NCBI GenBank assembly: GCA_910587335.1
Contig: CAJUMG010000012.1
Span: 9,646-50,371 of the forward strand
DNA from: an uncultured Oscillospiraceae bacterium
GTDB taxonomy: Bacteria > Bacillota > Clostridia > Oscillospirales > Ruminococcaceae
Reading direction: 5' to 3'
Length of the DNA stretch: 40,726 nucleotides
Below the pieces are notes generated by a model that was given only the letters and a program-made list of their open reading frames with translations, was not told where the DNA came from and did not search any database. Of this stretch, positions 8,666-17,703 are shown one piece after another (within the stretch, counting starts at the first letter, position 1; each line of letters starts with the position of its first letter). The position numbers and the translations under genes were made by a program.

Positions 8666-9430
8666 TTAGAGTAGTGGGGTTTTTGTATCCTCATCGGAAA
8701 CCGGTTCGATTATCGGAAGCGGAAACACGCTGGAATCTTCCTCATCCTGATGGTCTTTTGGCTCCTCATCTACAGTAGTTTCCGGCTCCGGCTTCGGTTC
8801 TTCCACAATTTCCTTTTTCGGCTTTTCCATCTTCAGTCCGCCATTTACAATCGCGCCCTTGCTCATTTCCAGCTCGGCTGTGGTAATGTCGCCAGATACA
8901 CGGCTTTCGCCGCCGATCACAGCGCTTTCTGTAGCGGTAATGTCACCGTCTACCCAGCCACTGATGCTGACTGAAACCGCATGGACGTCGCCTTTTACCT
9001 TAGCGCCATTGCCAATTACCACGGATTTTTCCGCCAGTACGCCGCCGGTAATCTCGGAACCATTAGCTACCAGCACGCCACAAGCAATATCGCCCTGCAC
9101 TGTGCCATAAACGCGGACAACTGCCGAGCTGACAATAGATCCCTCTACCGTTCCATAAATGTCCAAATTATCCTGCGTTGTGATATCGCCTTTAAAAACT
9201 GTGTTTCTGGATACAGACGCCGTCAGATCAGATTCGTTCATACTACCTTCTCCTACATCTTCTTGTGAATGAGCCGATTCCGACTCCAATTTTTCTGCTT
9301 CTACCGGCCTTTCTAAAACCGCAGAGTCCTCCTGTGAAGGCGGCTGCTTTTCCTCAGGAGATTGATCCTGAACAGGAACCACCGGTTCTTCCGGCATACT
9401 CTGTGGTTTTGGTTTTTTGCCAAAAAGCAT
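8666..9430 (-). CDS. bactofilin-type polymer-forming cytoskeletal protein
   Basis: A bactofilin (DUF583/CcmA) domain lies at about residues 70-200 of the 254-residue product. It is a row of short beta-helix repeats rich in G-D-I, such as VYGTVQGDIA and ISGWVDGDIT. Bactofilins form nucleotide-independent filaments that scaffold wall-modifying enzymes or polar structures. The core is flanked by long Glu/Pro/Ser-rich tails on both sides. The ATG at 9430 is chosen because AAGGAG stands 9 bases upstream and the protein then starts LFGKKPKP; the frame is open to 9478. It lies 59 bases after the EF-G-like gene and ends at a strong terminator, so the two are probably co-transcribed. Confidence 0.9.
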   Translation of the reverse strand: MLFGKKPKPQSMPEEPVVPVQDQSPEEKQPPSQEDSAVLERPVEAEKLESESAHSQEDVGEGSMNESDLTASVSRNTVFKGDITTQDNLDIYGTVEGSIVSSAVVRVYGTVQGDIACGVLVANGSEITGGVLAEKSVVIGNGAKVKGDVHAVSVSISGWVDGDITATESAVIGGESRVSGDITTAELEMSKGAIVNGGLKMEKPKKEIVEEPKPEPETTVDEEPKDHQDEEDSSVFPLPIIEPVSDEDTKTPLL

Positions 9431-9489
9431 ATTCGACATCTCCTTTATTAACTTTTCTGGAGCAGAAAACTTCTCCAAAGAAAACAGAT

Positions 9490-11562
9490 TTATTCATCTG
9501 CAAGCGCTTTTGCTTCTTCAATCACCTGCGCTTCCAGATTGGCGGGCAGCTGCTCATATCTCTCAAAGGTCAAGGTAAAATATCCCCGTCCTTGTGTCAT
9601 AGAACGAATCAGAGTCGCAAAATCGTGCATCTCGCTCATAGGAACCTCCGCAACGATTTCCTGAAGCCCTTCCTCCGTCGGGTTCATACCCAGCACCCGT
9701 CCCCGGCGTTTATTTAATTCGCCCATCAAATCACCCGTATTTGTATCCGGCACATAGGCTTTTAAAGAACCTATCGGCTCTAAAATACAGGGGCTCGCTT
9801 TGGGCAATCCCTCTTTATAAGCGATAGAAGCTGCCATTTTAAAGGACATTTCCGACGAATCCACCGGATGGTAGGACCCATCGGTCAAGGTCGCTTTCAG
9901 TCCAACCACCGGATAGCCGGCCAAAACACCTTTTTTGATACAATCCCGCAAGCCTTTTTCAACCGCTGGGAAGAAGTTTCTAGGTACTGAGCCACCAAAC
10001 ACATTCTCAGCGAAGACCATATCCTCGCTGTCACACGGCTCAAATTCAATCCAAACGTCGCCGTACTGGCCGTGTCCGCCGGACTGCTTTTTATGTTTAC
10101 CTTGAACCTTTACCTTTTTACGGATGGTTTCACGATAGGGTACACGCGGATTTTCCATCAGAATATCCACGCCAAACTTTGCTTTCATTTTCGAAACCAG
10201 CACATCTAAATGCTGCTCACCCAAGCCGGTGACCACCTGTTGCTTGGTCTCGACGTTGTTTTCATAGGAGATGGTGCGGTCCTCTTCCATCAACCGTTGC
10301 AGAGCCTGGGCAATTTTCCCTTCGTCTCCCTTCGACTTAGGCTTAAACGCGATAGAAAGGCAGGGAGCCGGGAACTCCATGGGGCTACATTTTAACGGGC
10401 GGGACGGGTCGCACAACAAATCGCCTGTGTTGGTCTGAGCCAGTTTGGTTACCGCGCCGATATCGCCCGCGCAGATCGCAGAGGTATCCTCCTGCTTCTT
10501 TCCCTTGACAAACACAATTTTGCCCATCCGTTCCGGCTGTCCGGTGGTGGTGTTAACCGGCGCCTGATCAGAGGTCAGCTTGCCGGACAAAACCTTTACA
10601 TAAGACATTTTTCCCACAAACGGGTCGGCAACGGTCTTGAACACAAACGCCGCCAAGGGTTCACCATCCGCGCAGGTGATTTTCGCCGGATTTCCCGCTG
10701 AGTCGGTACATACCTCGTCCGACGCCTCGGCAGGGGAGGGCATCAGCTCGCAGATCATATCCAGCACCATGTCGACGCCGGCTAAAGTAAAGGCCGAGCA
10801 ACATACCACCGGCGTGATCGAACCATCCCGAACGCCCTTTTTAATGCCACCCAAAATTTCCTCCGGCGTAAACTGCTCGCCAGAAAAATACTTTTCAAAC
10901 AATTCCTCGTCCGTTTCGGCAACCGCTTCAGAAATCGCACTGATCAGACCCTCGACCCGGTGGCCGGTGCCGGGCATCGGCACCTCTTTCGCCTCGCCCT
11001 TGCCGTCATATGCATAGGCCTTCATTTCAATTAGATTGATGTAACCCACAACATCCCGACTTTCATAAACCGGTACTACCACTGGGCAAACGCTAGGACC
11101 GAATACCGTTTTCAGCTGTTCCAGCACCTTATAAAAGTCCGCATTGTCGCGGTCTAGCTTTGTCACACAGAACATCGTGGGCTTTTTTGCGTTTTTTGCC
11201 ATGCGATAGGCCTTTTCGGTTCCCACCGAAACACCGGATTTTCCGGACAAGGTGATCAGCACATTATTCGCAGCGCGTACGCCTTCATACATTCCCGCAG
11301 CAAAATCAAACAAGCCCGGGGTATCAATCAGGTTAATCTTTGTGTCTTTCCAATTTAAGGGAGCGACCGCAAGAGAAACAGAAACCTGCCGTTTGGTTTC
11401 CTCCGGATCAAAATCGCACACGGTGTTTGCATCCAGTACCTTTCCCAGCCGGTCAGTCGCACCAGCTTTAAATAGCAATGCCTCTGCCAGCGAGGTTTTA
11501 CCTGCGCTGCCGTGTCCGGCCAATGCGATGTTGCGAATGCTTTCCGCAGTATACTGTGCCAT
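9490..11562 (-). CDS. EF-G-like translational GTPase (EF-G2 type)
   Basis: A 690-residue elongation-factor-G paralogue. The P-loop is GHGSAGKT (16-23) instead of the usual GHIDAGKT. DTPG is at 80-83 and TKLD (134-137) stands where EF-G has NKxD. Domains II to V follow, with the conserved KKQSGGHGQYGDV stretch. These deviations place it in the EF-G-like family rather than the housekeeping fusA, which would lie in the str operon. Its role is unclear; related proteins lack full translocation activity or act under special conditions. A good ribosome binding site (AAAGGAG) and a promoter upstream support the start. Confidence 0.92.
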   Translation of the reverse strand: MAQYTAESIRNIALAGHGSAGKTSLAEALLFKAGATDRLGKVLDANTVCDFDPEETKRQVSVSLAVAPLNWKDTKINLIDTPGLFDFAAGMYEGVRAANNVLITLSGKSGVSVGTEKAYRMAKNAKKPTMFCVTKLDRDNADFYKVLEQLKTVFGPSVCPVVVPVYESRDVVGYINLIEMKAYAYDGKGEAKEVPMPGTGHRVEGLISAISEAVAETDEELFEKYFSGEQFTPEEILGGIKKGVRDGSITPVVCCSAFTLAGVDMVLDMICELMPSPAEASDEVCTDSAGNPAKITCADGEPLAAFVFKTVADPFVGKMSYVKVLSGKLTSDQAPVNTTTGQPERMGKIVFVKGKKQEDTSAICAGDIGAVTKLAQTNTGDLLCDPSRPLKCSPMEFPAPCLSIAFKPKSKGDEGKIAQALQRLMEEDRTISYENNVETKQQVVTGLGEQHLDVLVSKMKAKFGVDILMENPRVPYRETIRKKVKVQGKHKKQSGGHGQYGDVWIEFEPCDSEDMVFAENVFGGSVPRNFFPAVEKGLRDCIKKGVLAGYPVVGLKATLTDGSYHPVDSSEMSFKMAASIAYKEGLPKASPCILEPIGSLKAYVPDTNTGDLMGELNKRRGRVLGMNPTEEGLQEIVAEVPMSEMHDFATLIRSMTQGRGYFTLTFERYEQLPANLEAQVIEEAKALADE

Positions 11563-11671
11563 AATATTGACGCTCCTTTCAAAATGGACAATACCGCTTC
11601 TCAGGCGGCAAGACAGGATACCCCAAGGTCAAAATAGACAAACGGGACATTTTCCCATCTATAATATATAC

Positions 11672-11700
11672 ATTATACATAATTATTCTGTTAGGCGCAA
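11672..11700 (-). promoter_or_regulatory. sigma-A promoter of the EF-G-like gene
   Basis: On the minus strand, TTGCGC (11695-11700) and TATAAT (11672-11677) are 17 bases apart, about 110 bases before the start codon. Confidence 0.6.
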
Positions 11701-11793
11701 GCGGCATATTGTAAATTAGATACATTTCACAGAAAAATAGCAGAAAGTTTTGGTTGCGTCTCTCTATTCTTTCCTGCTTTATGCTAAAACGAC

Positions 11794-11826
11794 AAAAACG
11801 GACACCCTCAGGACGCCCGTTTTTTG
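11794..11826 (-). terminator. intrinsic terminator downstream of the ABC permease
   Basis: On the minus strand the RNA forms a 9-bp stem with three G-U pairs and a 3-base loop, extended by A/U pairs and followed by TTTTTG. The wobble pairs make it stable only on this strand. It sits directly after the permease stop at 11829. Confidence 0.75.
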
Positions 11827-11828
11827 CA

Positions 11829-13196
11829 TTATTCGTGCTTGATGGCTTCCAAAGCACTAATCTTAACAGCCCGATTCGCCGGCGAAAAACCGGATATCAG
11901 ACCAATCATCGTGGAGAAAACCAATGCCAGGGCTACCAGCCAGGGCGGGATCACCGAAAGCTGCGCCGCCATGCCGGAGCCATCATCGTAGTAGTAGCCG
12001 CCGCCCATCATGCCGCCAAGGCCACCGCCGCCCAGCATATTCAGTACAGCGGAAATAATAAAGCTTAAAACAACGCCGACAATGCCGCCGCCAAAGCCGA
12101 TCAAGCCTGCCTCCATCAAAAAGACGGTGCGAATATCGCCGATAACACAGCCTAACACCTTCATGATACCGATTTCCCGGGTCCGCTCATAAATGGACAT
12201 GACCATGGTATTGGTGATACCCATGGCTGCAACCAGCAGAGAAATACCGCCCAGTCCACCCAAAAGCAGCATGGTGTTTCTGGCCTGCTCCTGCATTGGC
12301 TTACGCATAGATTCCATGCTATAGGTGTCATAGCCCAAGTCCTTTATTTTGGTTTCCACTTCATCGACATATTTCATGTCGCTTACTTTGACATAGACGT
12401 GGTTGTAATTGATCTTTCGCGGATTAAATGCCGCGCTGGAGCTGGAGGATATGCCGTTGAACGAATCGTACTCTTTATACAGTTCGTATAACTTGTCGAT
12501 GGGCACAAACACACCGTAAACGGTCTCATAACCTTTATTCCAATCGCCGATCAGCCGTCCGGTAACCACCATGTCGTATTTTTCCGGATCCTTGCCGTTA
12601 TCCTCTTCATTCTCCTTCCCCACCGAGATGGTGAAGGGATCCCCAAAAATATCCACCGGCGGTTCATCGTTGTCATAAGGGCTGAACCACACGTCGGGAT
12701 TTTTGGTATCGTTAAAGCTATAGGGGGCGTTTTCCCCAAACAGGACGGCAATTTCCTTCTCCTTGCCGGTGGGAAACTTTCCCTCGGCAAGCTCATAGCC
12801 CAGCTTTTCCAGCGCCTCGGGGTAGACGCCGTAAATGCTGTCGTTATACTCATAATCCCCGCAGCGAATTTTTATTTTGCCCCAGTCCGCCTGAACAATC
12901 GGGGTAATGACCTCCACATGGTCATAAGCGGCAATCTGTTCGATAATGCTGTCGTCCAGATTGGGAATGCTGTTGTCCCCTGTGTTTCCGCCATTGTAGT
13001 TGTAGATCTCAATTTTGGTCAGATCTCCCATCTGGGCAAGCATTGCCTCCTGGCTTTTTTGCAGGCCCACACCCAGCGAGATCATCACAACGATGGCACA
13101 GGTTCCAATGACAACGCCCATTGTAGTCAGGGCGGTGCGCACCTTTCGCCGAGAGAGGTTTTGCAGGCACATTGCGATCTGATCAAATATCTTCAT
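11829..13196 (-). CDS. MacB-like ABC transporter permease (FtsX fold)
   Basis: The 455 residues carry a MacB-type layout: membrane segment 1 at about 20-45, a large extracytoplasmic region (46-300), and three membrane segments near 308-332, 358-385 and 415-437. The cytoplasmic motif YERTREIGIMKVLG (336-349) is typical of the family. Such permeases work by mechanotransmission and export peptides, lipids or antibiotics, or act in stress sensing. Unusual feature: the last outer loop is a Gly/Met stretch (388-400) followed by YYYDDGSG. The start overlaps the gene before it by 14 bases, so translation is coupled. Substrate unknown. Confidence 0.92.
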   Translation of the reverse strand: MKIFDQIAMCLQNLSRRKVRTALTTMGVVIGTCAIVVMISLGVGLQKSQEAMLAQMGDLTKIEIYNYNGGNTGDNSIPNLDDSIIEQIAAYDHVEVITPIVQADWGKIKIRCGDYEYNDSIYGVYPEALEKLGYELAEGKFPTGKEKEIAVLFGENAPYSFNDTKNPDVWFSPYDNDEPPVDIFGDPFTISVGKENEEDNGKDPEKYDMVVTGRLIGDWNKGYETVYGVFVPIDKLYELYKEYDSFNGISSSSSAAFNPRKINYNHVYVKVSDMKYVDEVETKIKDLGYDTYSMESMRKPMQEQARNTMLLLGGLGGISLLVAAMGITNTMVMSIYERTREIGIMKVLGCVIGDIRTVFLMEAGLIGFGGGIVGVVLSFIISAVLNMLGGGGLGGMMGGGYYYDDGSGMAAQLSVIPPWLVALALVFSTMIGLISGFSPANRAVKISALEAIKHE

Positions 13197-14655
13197 CGTC
13201 CGCCTCTTCCCTCTTCATTTTGGTTTTTAAGAACATCCACAGGCCGGATACCCCGCCTACGGACAGGCTGCCAACGCCAAACAGACTCCACTGCCACCAG
13301 CGCATACCGGGCTCTTCCTCCGGCGGCATCAGACCCGGGTCAAGACTGGGGTCATACCCCGGATCAACAAAATCATTACTGTTATCGTACACCTCGCAGG
13401 TGAATTCCTTGGTAATTGTTGATACATCGCCCTTTTCATTCTCATAGCTGATGGTAATGACAGCCGACACCATACCGCCGGACTCCATAGAAGCGATGGA
13501 GAATTTTGCGGTGCCGGAGTCCCCCGCCTTAATATTTCCCAGGTTCTGGATCTGATTGGGGTCATCGATATTTCCGGCAATGGTCGCTGTCAGGTTATAG
13601 ATATCCGCCCGTCCCTTATTGACATAGCTGATCACCGCATTGGCATTGTCGCCAGGGTAAAGCATGGTGGGATACTCGGTCAGATTTACCTCGAATCGCT
13701 CTGTCTGAGCAATGGGGATGGAGATGGTCTCCTCCGAGCCCTTGGTGTTTCGGGTGTTGTTGGCCACATATTCGTAAGAAAAGGTGATATGTACCGATTC
13801 ATTCCCCGGCGTAGCGCTGGTCAGGCATTTCAGGGGAATGGACTTGGTCATGGCCCCCTTGTTTGCCAGCGAAGGGATATAGTAGGTGTTGGACGCGCCG
13901 GTGATGGAAAGGCCGGTGGTCGGCTCCACCTTCATAATGATATTTTCCAAAGTGATATTGGCGCTGGTGTTGTAGAAATTAACGGTTAAAGCAAAGTCCG
14001 AACCGGCGGACACGTCCCCTTCTCCGTAGCTGTAGTTCTGCACCAGAATATAGGGGGTCGCCGGGTCTGGGATCACCGGATCCGGCTCGACAGGGTCAGA
14101 ATTGTCTGTTTTATCAGGAGGGACAAACCGACTGAGATTTGCCCGTACTTCGTAGGGGTATTCGTCATTATTATACGTATAATACATCCGAAAATGGACT
14201 TCATTCCCCAACTGATCCCACTCAACATTAGGGATTTCTACTTGGAAACGAAGATTTTTATCCTTTGTACTCTCTCCCTGTCCACTAAGAACGGTTGCCT
14301 TTGTGGCAATACTCTCTTCGTATTTGTTGCCACTGTTAGAAAGGGGATAAAAATTACTGGTCAAAAGAGAAAGATAAAACTCTTGAAACTCTGATGCACT
14401 GCCACTGCCTTTGATGTTAGTATCAACTAATACCAAAACTAAACTTGTCGTTTTATTTGTCTCATTATAAACACGGTAATATTTTTCGATCAGGATGCCG
14501 TCTTTGGTCAAAACACCCTTATCCTCCTCTGGTTTCGACGTACCATTCGGGTCTAATGGATCTCCCGGATCCGCATACACCGCGGTGATCAGCACCCCGG
14601 TGATCGTACCTAGTAAAATGAGCGCCGCCAAACCTAAACTAATGATCCGTTTCAT
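13183..14655 (-). CDS. membrane-anchored CARDB/S-layer-like domain protein of ABC module
   Basis: A 490-residue exported protein. It has a signal peptide (about 1-29), an N-terminal region of about 140 residues with no recognised domain, a Pro/Asp linker (about 180-205), and two beta-sandwich repeats (about 205-320 and 325-420) resembling CARDB/NEW3 domains of the COG1361 type. A second acidic linker and a C-terminal membrane segment (about 445-470) with a short charged tail follow. It lies between the ATPase and permease genes with start/stop overlaps on both sides, so it is probably an extracellular subunit or substrate receptor of the exporter. The ATG at 14655 is preferred over the GTG at 14658 because AAGGAG is then 7 bases away. 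Domain names are by eye. Confidence 0.82.
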   Translation of the reverse strand: MKRIISLGLAALILLGTITGVLITAVYADPGDPLDPNGTSKPEEDKGVLTKDGILIEKYYRVYNETNKTTSLVLVLVDTNIKGSGSASEFQEFYLSLLTSNFYPLSNSGNKYEESIATKATVLSGQGESTKDKNLRFQVEIPNVEWDQLGNEVHFRMYYTYNNDEYPYEVRANLSRFVPPDKTDNSDPVEPDPVIPDPATPYILVQNYSYGEGDVSAGSDFALTVNFYNTSANITLENIIMKVEPTTGLSITGASNTYYIPSLANKGAMTKSIPLKCLTSATPGNESVHITFSYEYVANNTRNTKGSEETISIPIAQTERFEVNLTEYPTMLYPGDNANAVISYVNKGRADIYNLTATIAGNIDDPNQIQNLGNIKAGDSGTAKFSIASMESGGMVSAVITISYENEKGDVSTITKEFTCEVYDNSNDFVDPGYDPSLDPGLMPPEEEPGMRWWQWSLFGVGSLSVGGVSGLWMFLKTKMKREEADDEDI

Positions 14656-15491
14656 CACTCTGCTCCTTCTGTGCTTTGATTTGCCGCGCCCTCATCCGCC
14701 GCAGCCGGCGCGGAAGTCTCGGCTTTTTCCTCTTTGGCCGCCTGCCCGGATGCCGCCGCCTTGTCCGCGGCGATCTGCTCCCGGGTGCGGGCAATTGATT
14801 CGTTTTTTTCATCTCCAACGATTTTCCCATCCACAATGGTCACAATCCGGTCCGCGTAACGGGCAATGCCGTTGTCGTGGGTGACCAAAATAAAGGTCTG
14901 GTTATTCTCCCGGGACTTATTCACCATCAGCTCCATAACCTCGGTGGTGGTCTTGGTATCCAGATTGCCGGTGGGTTCGTCGGCAAAAACAATTTTGGGC
15001 TTTGTTACAAACGCGCGGGCAATGCCTACGCGCTGCTGCTGTCCGCCGGACATCTGGGAGGGCTTGTGCTTCATACGGTTGCCAAGTCCCACCTCTCGCA
15101 GCGCTTCCTTGGCAATACGGGTCCGCCTGTCCTTATCCATGCCGCGGAACATCAGCGGCATCGCCACATTTTCAACGCCGGACAAGCCGGCCATCAGGTT
15201 ATAGGACTGGAACACGAACCCTATATTTTTTTGGCGGAACAGCGCCCAGCGCCGTTCGTCAAACCGGGAAACATCCTTGCCGGAATAAAGCACCTGACCT
15301 TTTGTGGGCCGTTCCAAGCCCGCCATCATATTCAAAAGCGTGGATTTGCCCGAACCGGAGGTTCCCAAGATACAGCAGATTTCTCCCCGCTCGATCGTCA
15401 GATTGATATTGTCCAGCGCCACAACCCGCTCCTTGCCCAGCTTGTATACCTTCCGCAGGCCCCTGATCTCAATAAAGGGCTTTTTATCCAA
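14655..15491 (-). CDS. MacB/LolD-type ABC transporter ATP-binding protein
   Basis: ATPase that powers the adjacent MacB-like permease. Walker A is GTSGSGKST, the signature is MSGGQQQR, Walker B ends in VFADEP, and the switch histidine is in VTHDNG. The start is a TTG six bases after AGGAGGG. A tail of about 45 residues rich in Ala/Glu (after about 232) extends beyond the normal end of this family and looks disordered. The stop overlaps the start of the CARDB-domain gene, making it the first gene of a three-gene operon. The family is secure; the exported substrate is unknown. Confidence 0.93.
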   Translation of the reverse strand: MDKKPFIEIRGLRKVYKLGKERVVALDNINLTIERGEICCILGTSGSGKSTLLNMMAGLERPTKGQVLYSGKDVSRFDERRWALFRQKNIGFVFQSYNLMAGLSGVENVAMPLMFRGMDKDRRTRIAKEALREVGLGNRMKHKPSQMSGGQQQRVGIARAFVTKPKIVFADEPTGNLDTKTTTEVMELMVNKSRENNQTFILVTHDNGIARYADRIVTIVDGKIVGDEKNESIARTREQIAADKAAASGQAAKEEKAETSAPAAADEGAANQSTEGAE

Positions 15492-15678
15492 AGTCTTCCC
15501 TCCTGTGTCCGAACAATTCCGCTTTTACAGCGGTTCGACGCATGCTTATGGTCGGCCCATAAAAACAGCAAAACAATCCATGCTGGTCATATTTTGCTCT
15601 ATTAGTTTTATACCCGATTTTTTGACAATCTGTTACAGATTTTGATCGGTTCCTATGGTGAAATCATAAAATGCATTT

Positions 15679-15707
15679 TTGATCACTCTACTGGTTTATG
15701 GTATAAT
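15679..15707 (+). promoter_or_regulatory. sigma-A promoter of rlmD
   Basis: TTGATC (15679-15684) and TATAAT (15702-15707) are 17 bases apart, and the -10 is extended by TGG. Transcription should start near 15714. Confidence 0.8.
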
Positions 15708-15723
15708 AGCTGTAAAAGTAGCT

Positions 15724-15755
15724 CTTATACGGAATTTGAGCGTCCACCGTATAAG
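15724..15755 (+). promoter_or_regulatory. leader hairpin upstream of rlmD
   Basis: A perfect 9-base inverted repeat (15724-15732 with 15747-15755) around a 14-base loop lies about 10 bases after the predicted transcription start. There is no T-run after it, so it is not a terminator. It may be a protein- or ribosome-binding leader structure or an operator. Confidence 0.5.
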
Positions 15756-15862
15756 CATGACCCATTATACCAATTTTCGCAGTATTTGTCAGCTTTTTCT
15801 GCCGGCGGTTGGAAAAGCCGCTGGCTCTATTCACTATTCTATATCGGAGAAGGACGGAAAAT

Positions 15863-17233
15863 ATGCAGAAAAATGATTTGGTCCCACTGACCATTACCGA
15901 TATCACCAACGAGGCCTCTGGAGTAGGCAGATACGAGGGTATGGCGGTTTTTGTACCGGGAGCCGCTGTCGGCGACCAGTTGGAGGTACGCATTGTCAAG
16001 GTACTCAAAAGCTACGCCTACGGCAAAATCGAGCAGATTGTGCGTCCCTCCTCCGATCGAATCGAAGATGGGTGCGGCGTATCCCGCAAATGCGGCGGAT
16101 GCTCTTTGCGTCATATTTCCTACGAGGCCGAATGCCGGATCAAGCAAAACTGGGTGACCGAGCATTTCCGCCGAATTGGGGGACTTGACCCCACCATTCT
16201 TCCCATCCTGCCCTCCCCTTCTCTGTGCGGCTATCGGAACAAAGCTCAATATCCCATCCGGCGCAGCCCGGAAGGACAGGTGCAGATCGGCTTTTTTGCT
16301 CCCCGCAGTCACCGCGTTGTGGAAAACCATTTCTGCGACCTACAGCCCCGCTTCTTTGGGGAAATTCTGGAGCTGGTACAAAATTTTCTGGAAACCTACC
16401 ACATTTCCATTTACGACGAACTGTCCCATCAGGGATTGGTTCGCCATCTGTTTTTGCGCTGGGGAGAGCAGACCGGACAGATCATGGTCTGCCTGGTCAT
16501 AAACGGTAAGGACCTGCCCCATGCCGATTCGCTTATTCAGATACTGACCAAAGCTTTTCCGCAGATTGCCTCCATCCAGCTGAACTGCAATACCGCCAAA
16601 ACCAACGTGATTTTAGGGCCTAACTGCCGGGTATTGTATGGCAGTCCGGTTATTCTGGACATTTTATGCGGCGTAAAGGTCGCACTGTCCCCCCTATCCT
16701 TTTATCAGGTCAACCGTAGCGGCGCCGAAAAACTGTATCGCATCGCTGCGGATTTTGCCGGACTTACCGGCAAAGAGCTGCTGCTGGATCTATACTGCGG
16801 CGCTGGAACCATCGGCCTTTCCATGGCGCATCTGGCCCGGGAGGTGATCGGCGTAGAAATTGTAAAAGAAGCGGTAGAAAACGCCAAAGAAAACGCACGA
16901 AGGGGCAAAATCGAAAACGCTCGCTTTTTCTGTGATGACGCCGCCGGAGCCGCCCGGTCCCTGGCAGCAGAAGGGCTGCGTCCCGACGTTGTCATTCTGG
17001 ACCCGCCCCGTAAAGGCTGCGACCGTTCATTGCTAGAAACCATTGGGCAGATGGCGCCGGACAGGATTGTCATGATTTCCTGTAACAGCGCCACTGCCGC
17101 CCGGGACACGGCTATACTCTGCCAAAACGGATATCAGGCGGTTCAGTTGCAGGCGGTGGACATGTTTCCCCGCACTGCACATGTGGAGTGCGTCGTGTCT
17201 TTTGTCCAAACGCCAGGCGGAGCATCATATTGA
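15863..17233 (+). CDS. rlmD: 23S rRNA (uracil-C5) methyltransferase RlmD/RumA family
   Basis: Methylates a uridine of 23S rRNA with S-adenosylmethionine. The 456 residues include an N-terminal TRAM domain (about 5-60), the four iron-sulfur cysteines C71, C77, C80 and C158, the SAM motif LDLYCGAGTIGL, DPPRKG and the catalytic cysteine C407 in SCNSATAARD (usually SCNPAT). The ATG at 15863 is preferred over an ATG at 15809 because GGAGAAGGA lies upstream and residues before it are not conserved. The C-terminus is odd: after VECVV (residues 441-445) the frame reads 11 residues to a stop, while a +1 frame continues with LLSK and a conserved-looking 97-residue extension. The extra T near 17198 looks like a frameshift; the catalytic part is intact either way. 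Confidence 0.92.
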   Translation: MQKNDLVPLTITDITNEASGVGRYEGMAVFVPGAAVGDQLEVRIVKVLKSYAYGKIEQIVRPSSDRIEDGCGVSRKCGGCSLRHISYEAECRIKQNWVTEHFRRIGGLDPTILPILPSPSLCGYRNKAQYPIRRSPEGQVQIGFFAPRSHRVVENHFCDLQPRFFGEILELVQNFLETYHISIYDELSHQGLVRHLFLRWGEQTGQIMVCLVINGKDLPHADSLIQILTKAFPQIASIQLNCNTAKTNVILGPNCRVLYGSPVILDILCGVKVALSPLSFYQVNRSGAEKLYRIAADFAGLTGKELLLDLYCGAGTIGLSMAHLAREVIGVEIVKEAVENAKENARRGKIENARFFCDDAAGAARSLAAEGLRPDVVILDPPRKGCDRSLLETIGQMAPDRIVMISCNSATAARDTAILCQNGYQAVQLQAVDMFPRTAHVECVVSFVQTPGGASY

Positions 17234-17492
17234 GGTTGACCTGGACTTAGGCGAGATGGATTTGACTGCCGCCGAGAGCAGGGCTACCTATGACGAGATC
17301 AAGGCGTATGTGTTAGAGAAGTTTGGGTTGAAGGTATCCAGTTTGTATATCTCCCAGGTCAAGCGGAAGTGCGGGCTGGAGGTGGGGGAGAACTATAATT
17401 TACCCAAGTCCGAGGGTCAGAGAGTTCCCCAGTGTCCGCCGGAGAAAGAAAAGGCAATCATGGAGGCACTTAGGCCTTTCCAGATGCGCTGA
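17181..17492 (+). pseudogene. out-of-frame C-terminal extension of rlmD
   Basis: A frame shifted by +1 relative to rlmD, overlapping its last 50 bases. From 17199 it reads LLSKRQAEHHIEVDLDLG, then YDEIKAYVLEKFGLKVSSLY, then ISQVKRKCGL and a Pro/Cys segment, ending 17492. From memory, clostridial RlmD-like methyltransferases often end with HVETVVLLSK followed by just such a domain of about 100 residues, so this is most likely the true C-terminus separated by one inserted base at about 17198. It has no own ribosome binding site. Alternatives are a sequencing error, a genuine mutation, or +1 programmed frameshifting. Function of the extension unknown; the predicted helices look like a small HTH-type fold. 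Confidence 0.7.
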
Positions 17493-17703
17493 ATTCAGCA
17501 TTTGAGCAACGTTGCAAACAAGGTAGAAGGTATTATCAAGAATGAGATAATCTATATGCGATAGCAAGACGGTATAGAAAACGATACCTAAACTGGACAT
17601 GATCCACGGAAGTCTGTCATTAATGCAAAGACCGCACTTTCTATCAAGAAAAACATATTGCTTTCCTGTAAGCTATTATCAGGCGGAAACAGGAGGTGAA
17701 AAA

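Larger units (their letters stand above)
15492..15862. other. divergent intergenic region between ABC operon and rlmD
   Basis: This 371-base stretch holds the leader of the ABC operon (minus strand) and the promoter and about 150-base leader of rlmD (plus strand). On the minus strand a TTGTCA near 15628-15633 is a possible -35, but no clear -10 follows. No additional gene is visible. Confidence 0.5.

Noticed and set aside
14877..15605. 242-residue plus-strand frame opposite the MacB-type ATPase
   Set aside because: Shadow frame; the minus strand carries all ABC motifs.
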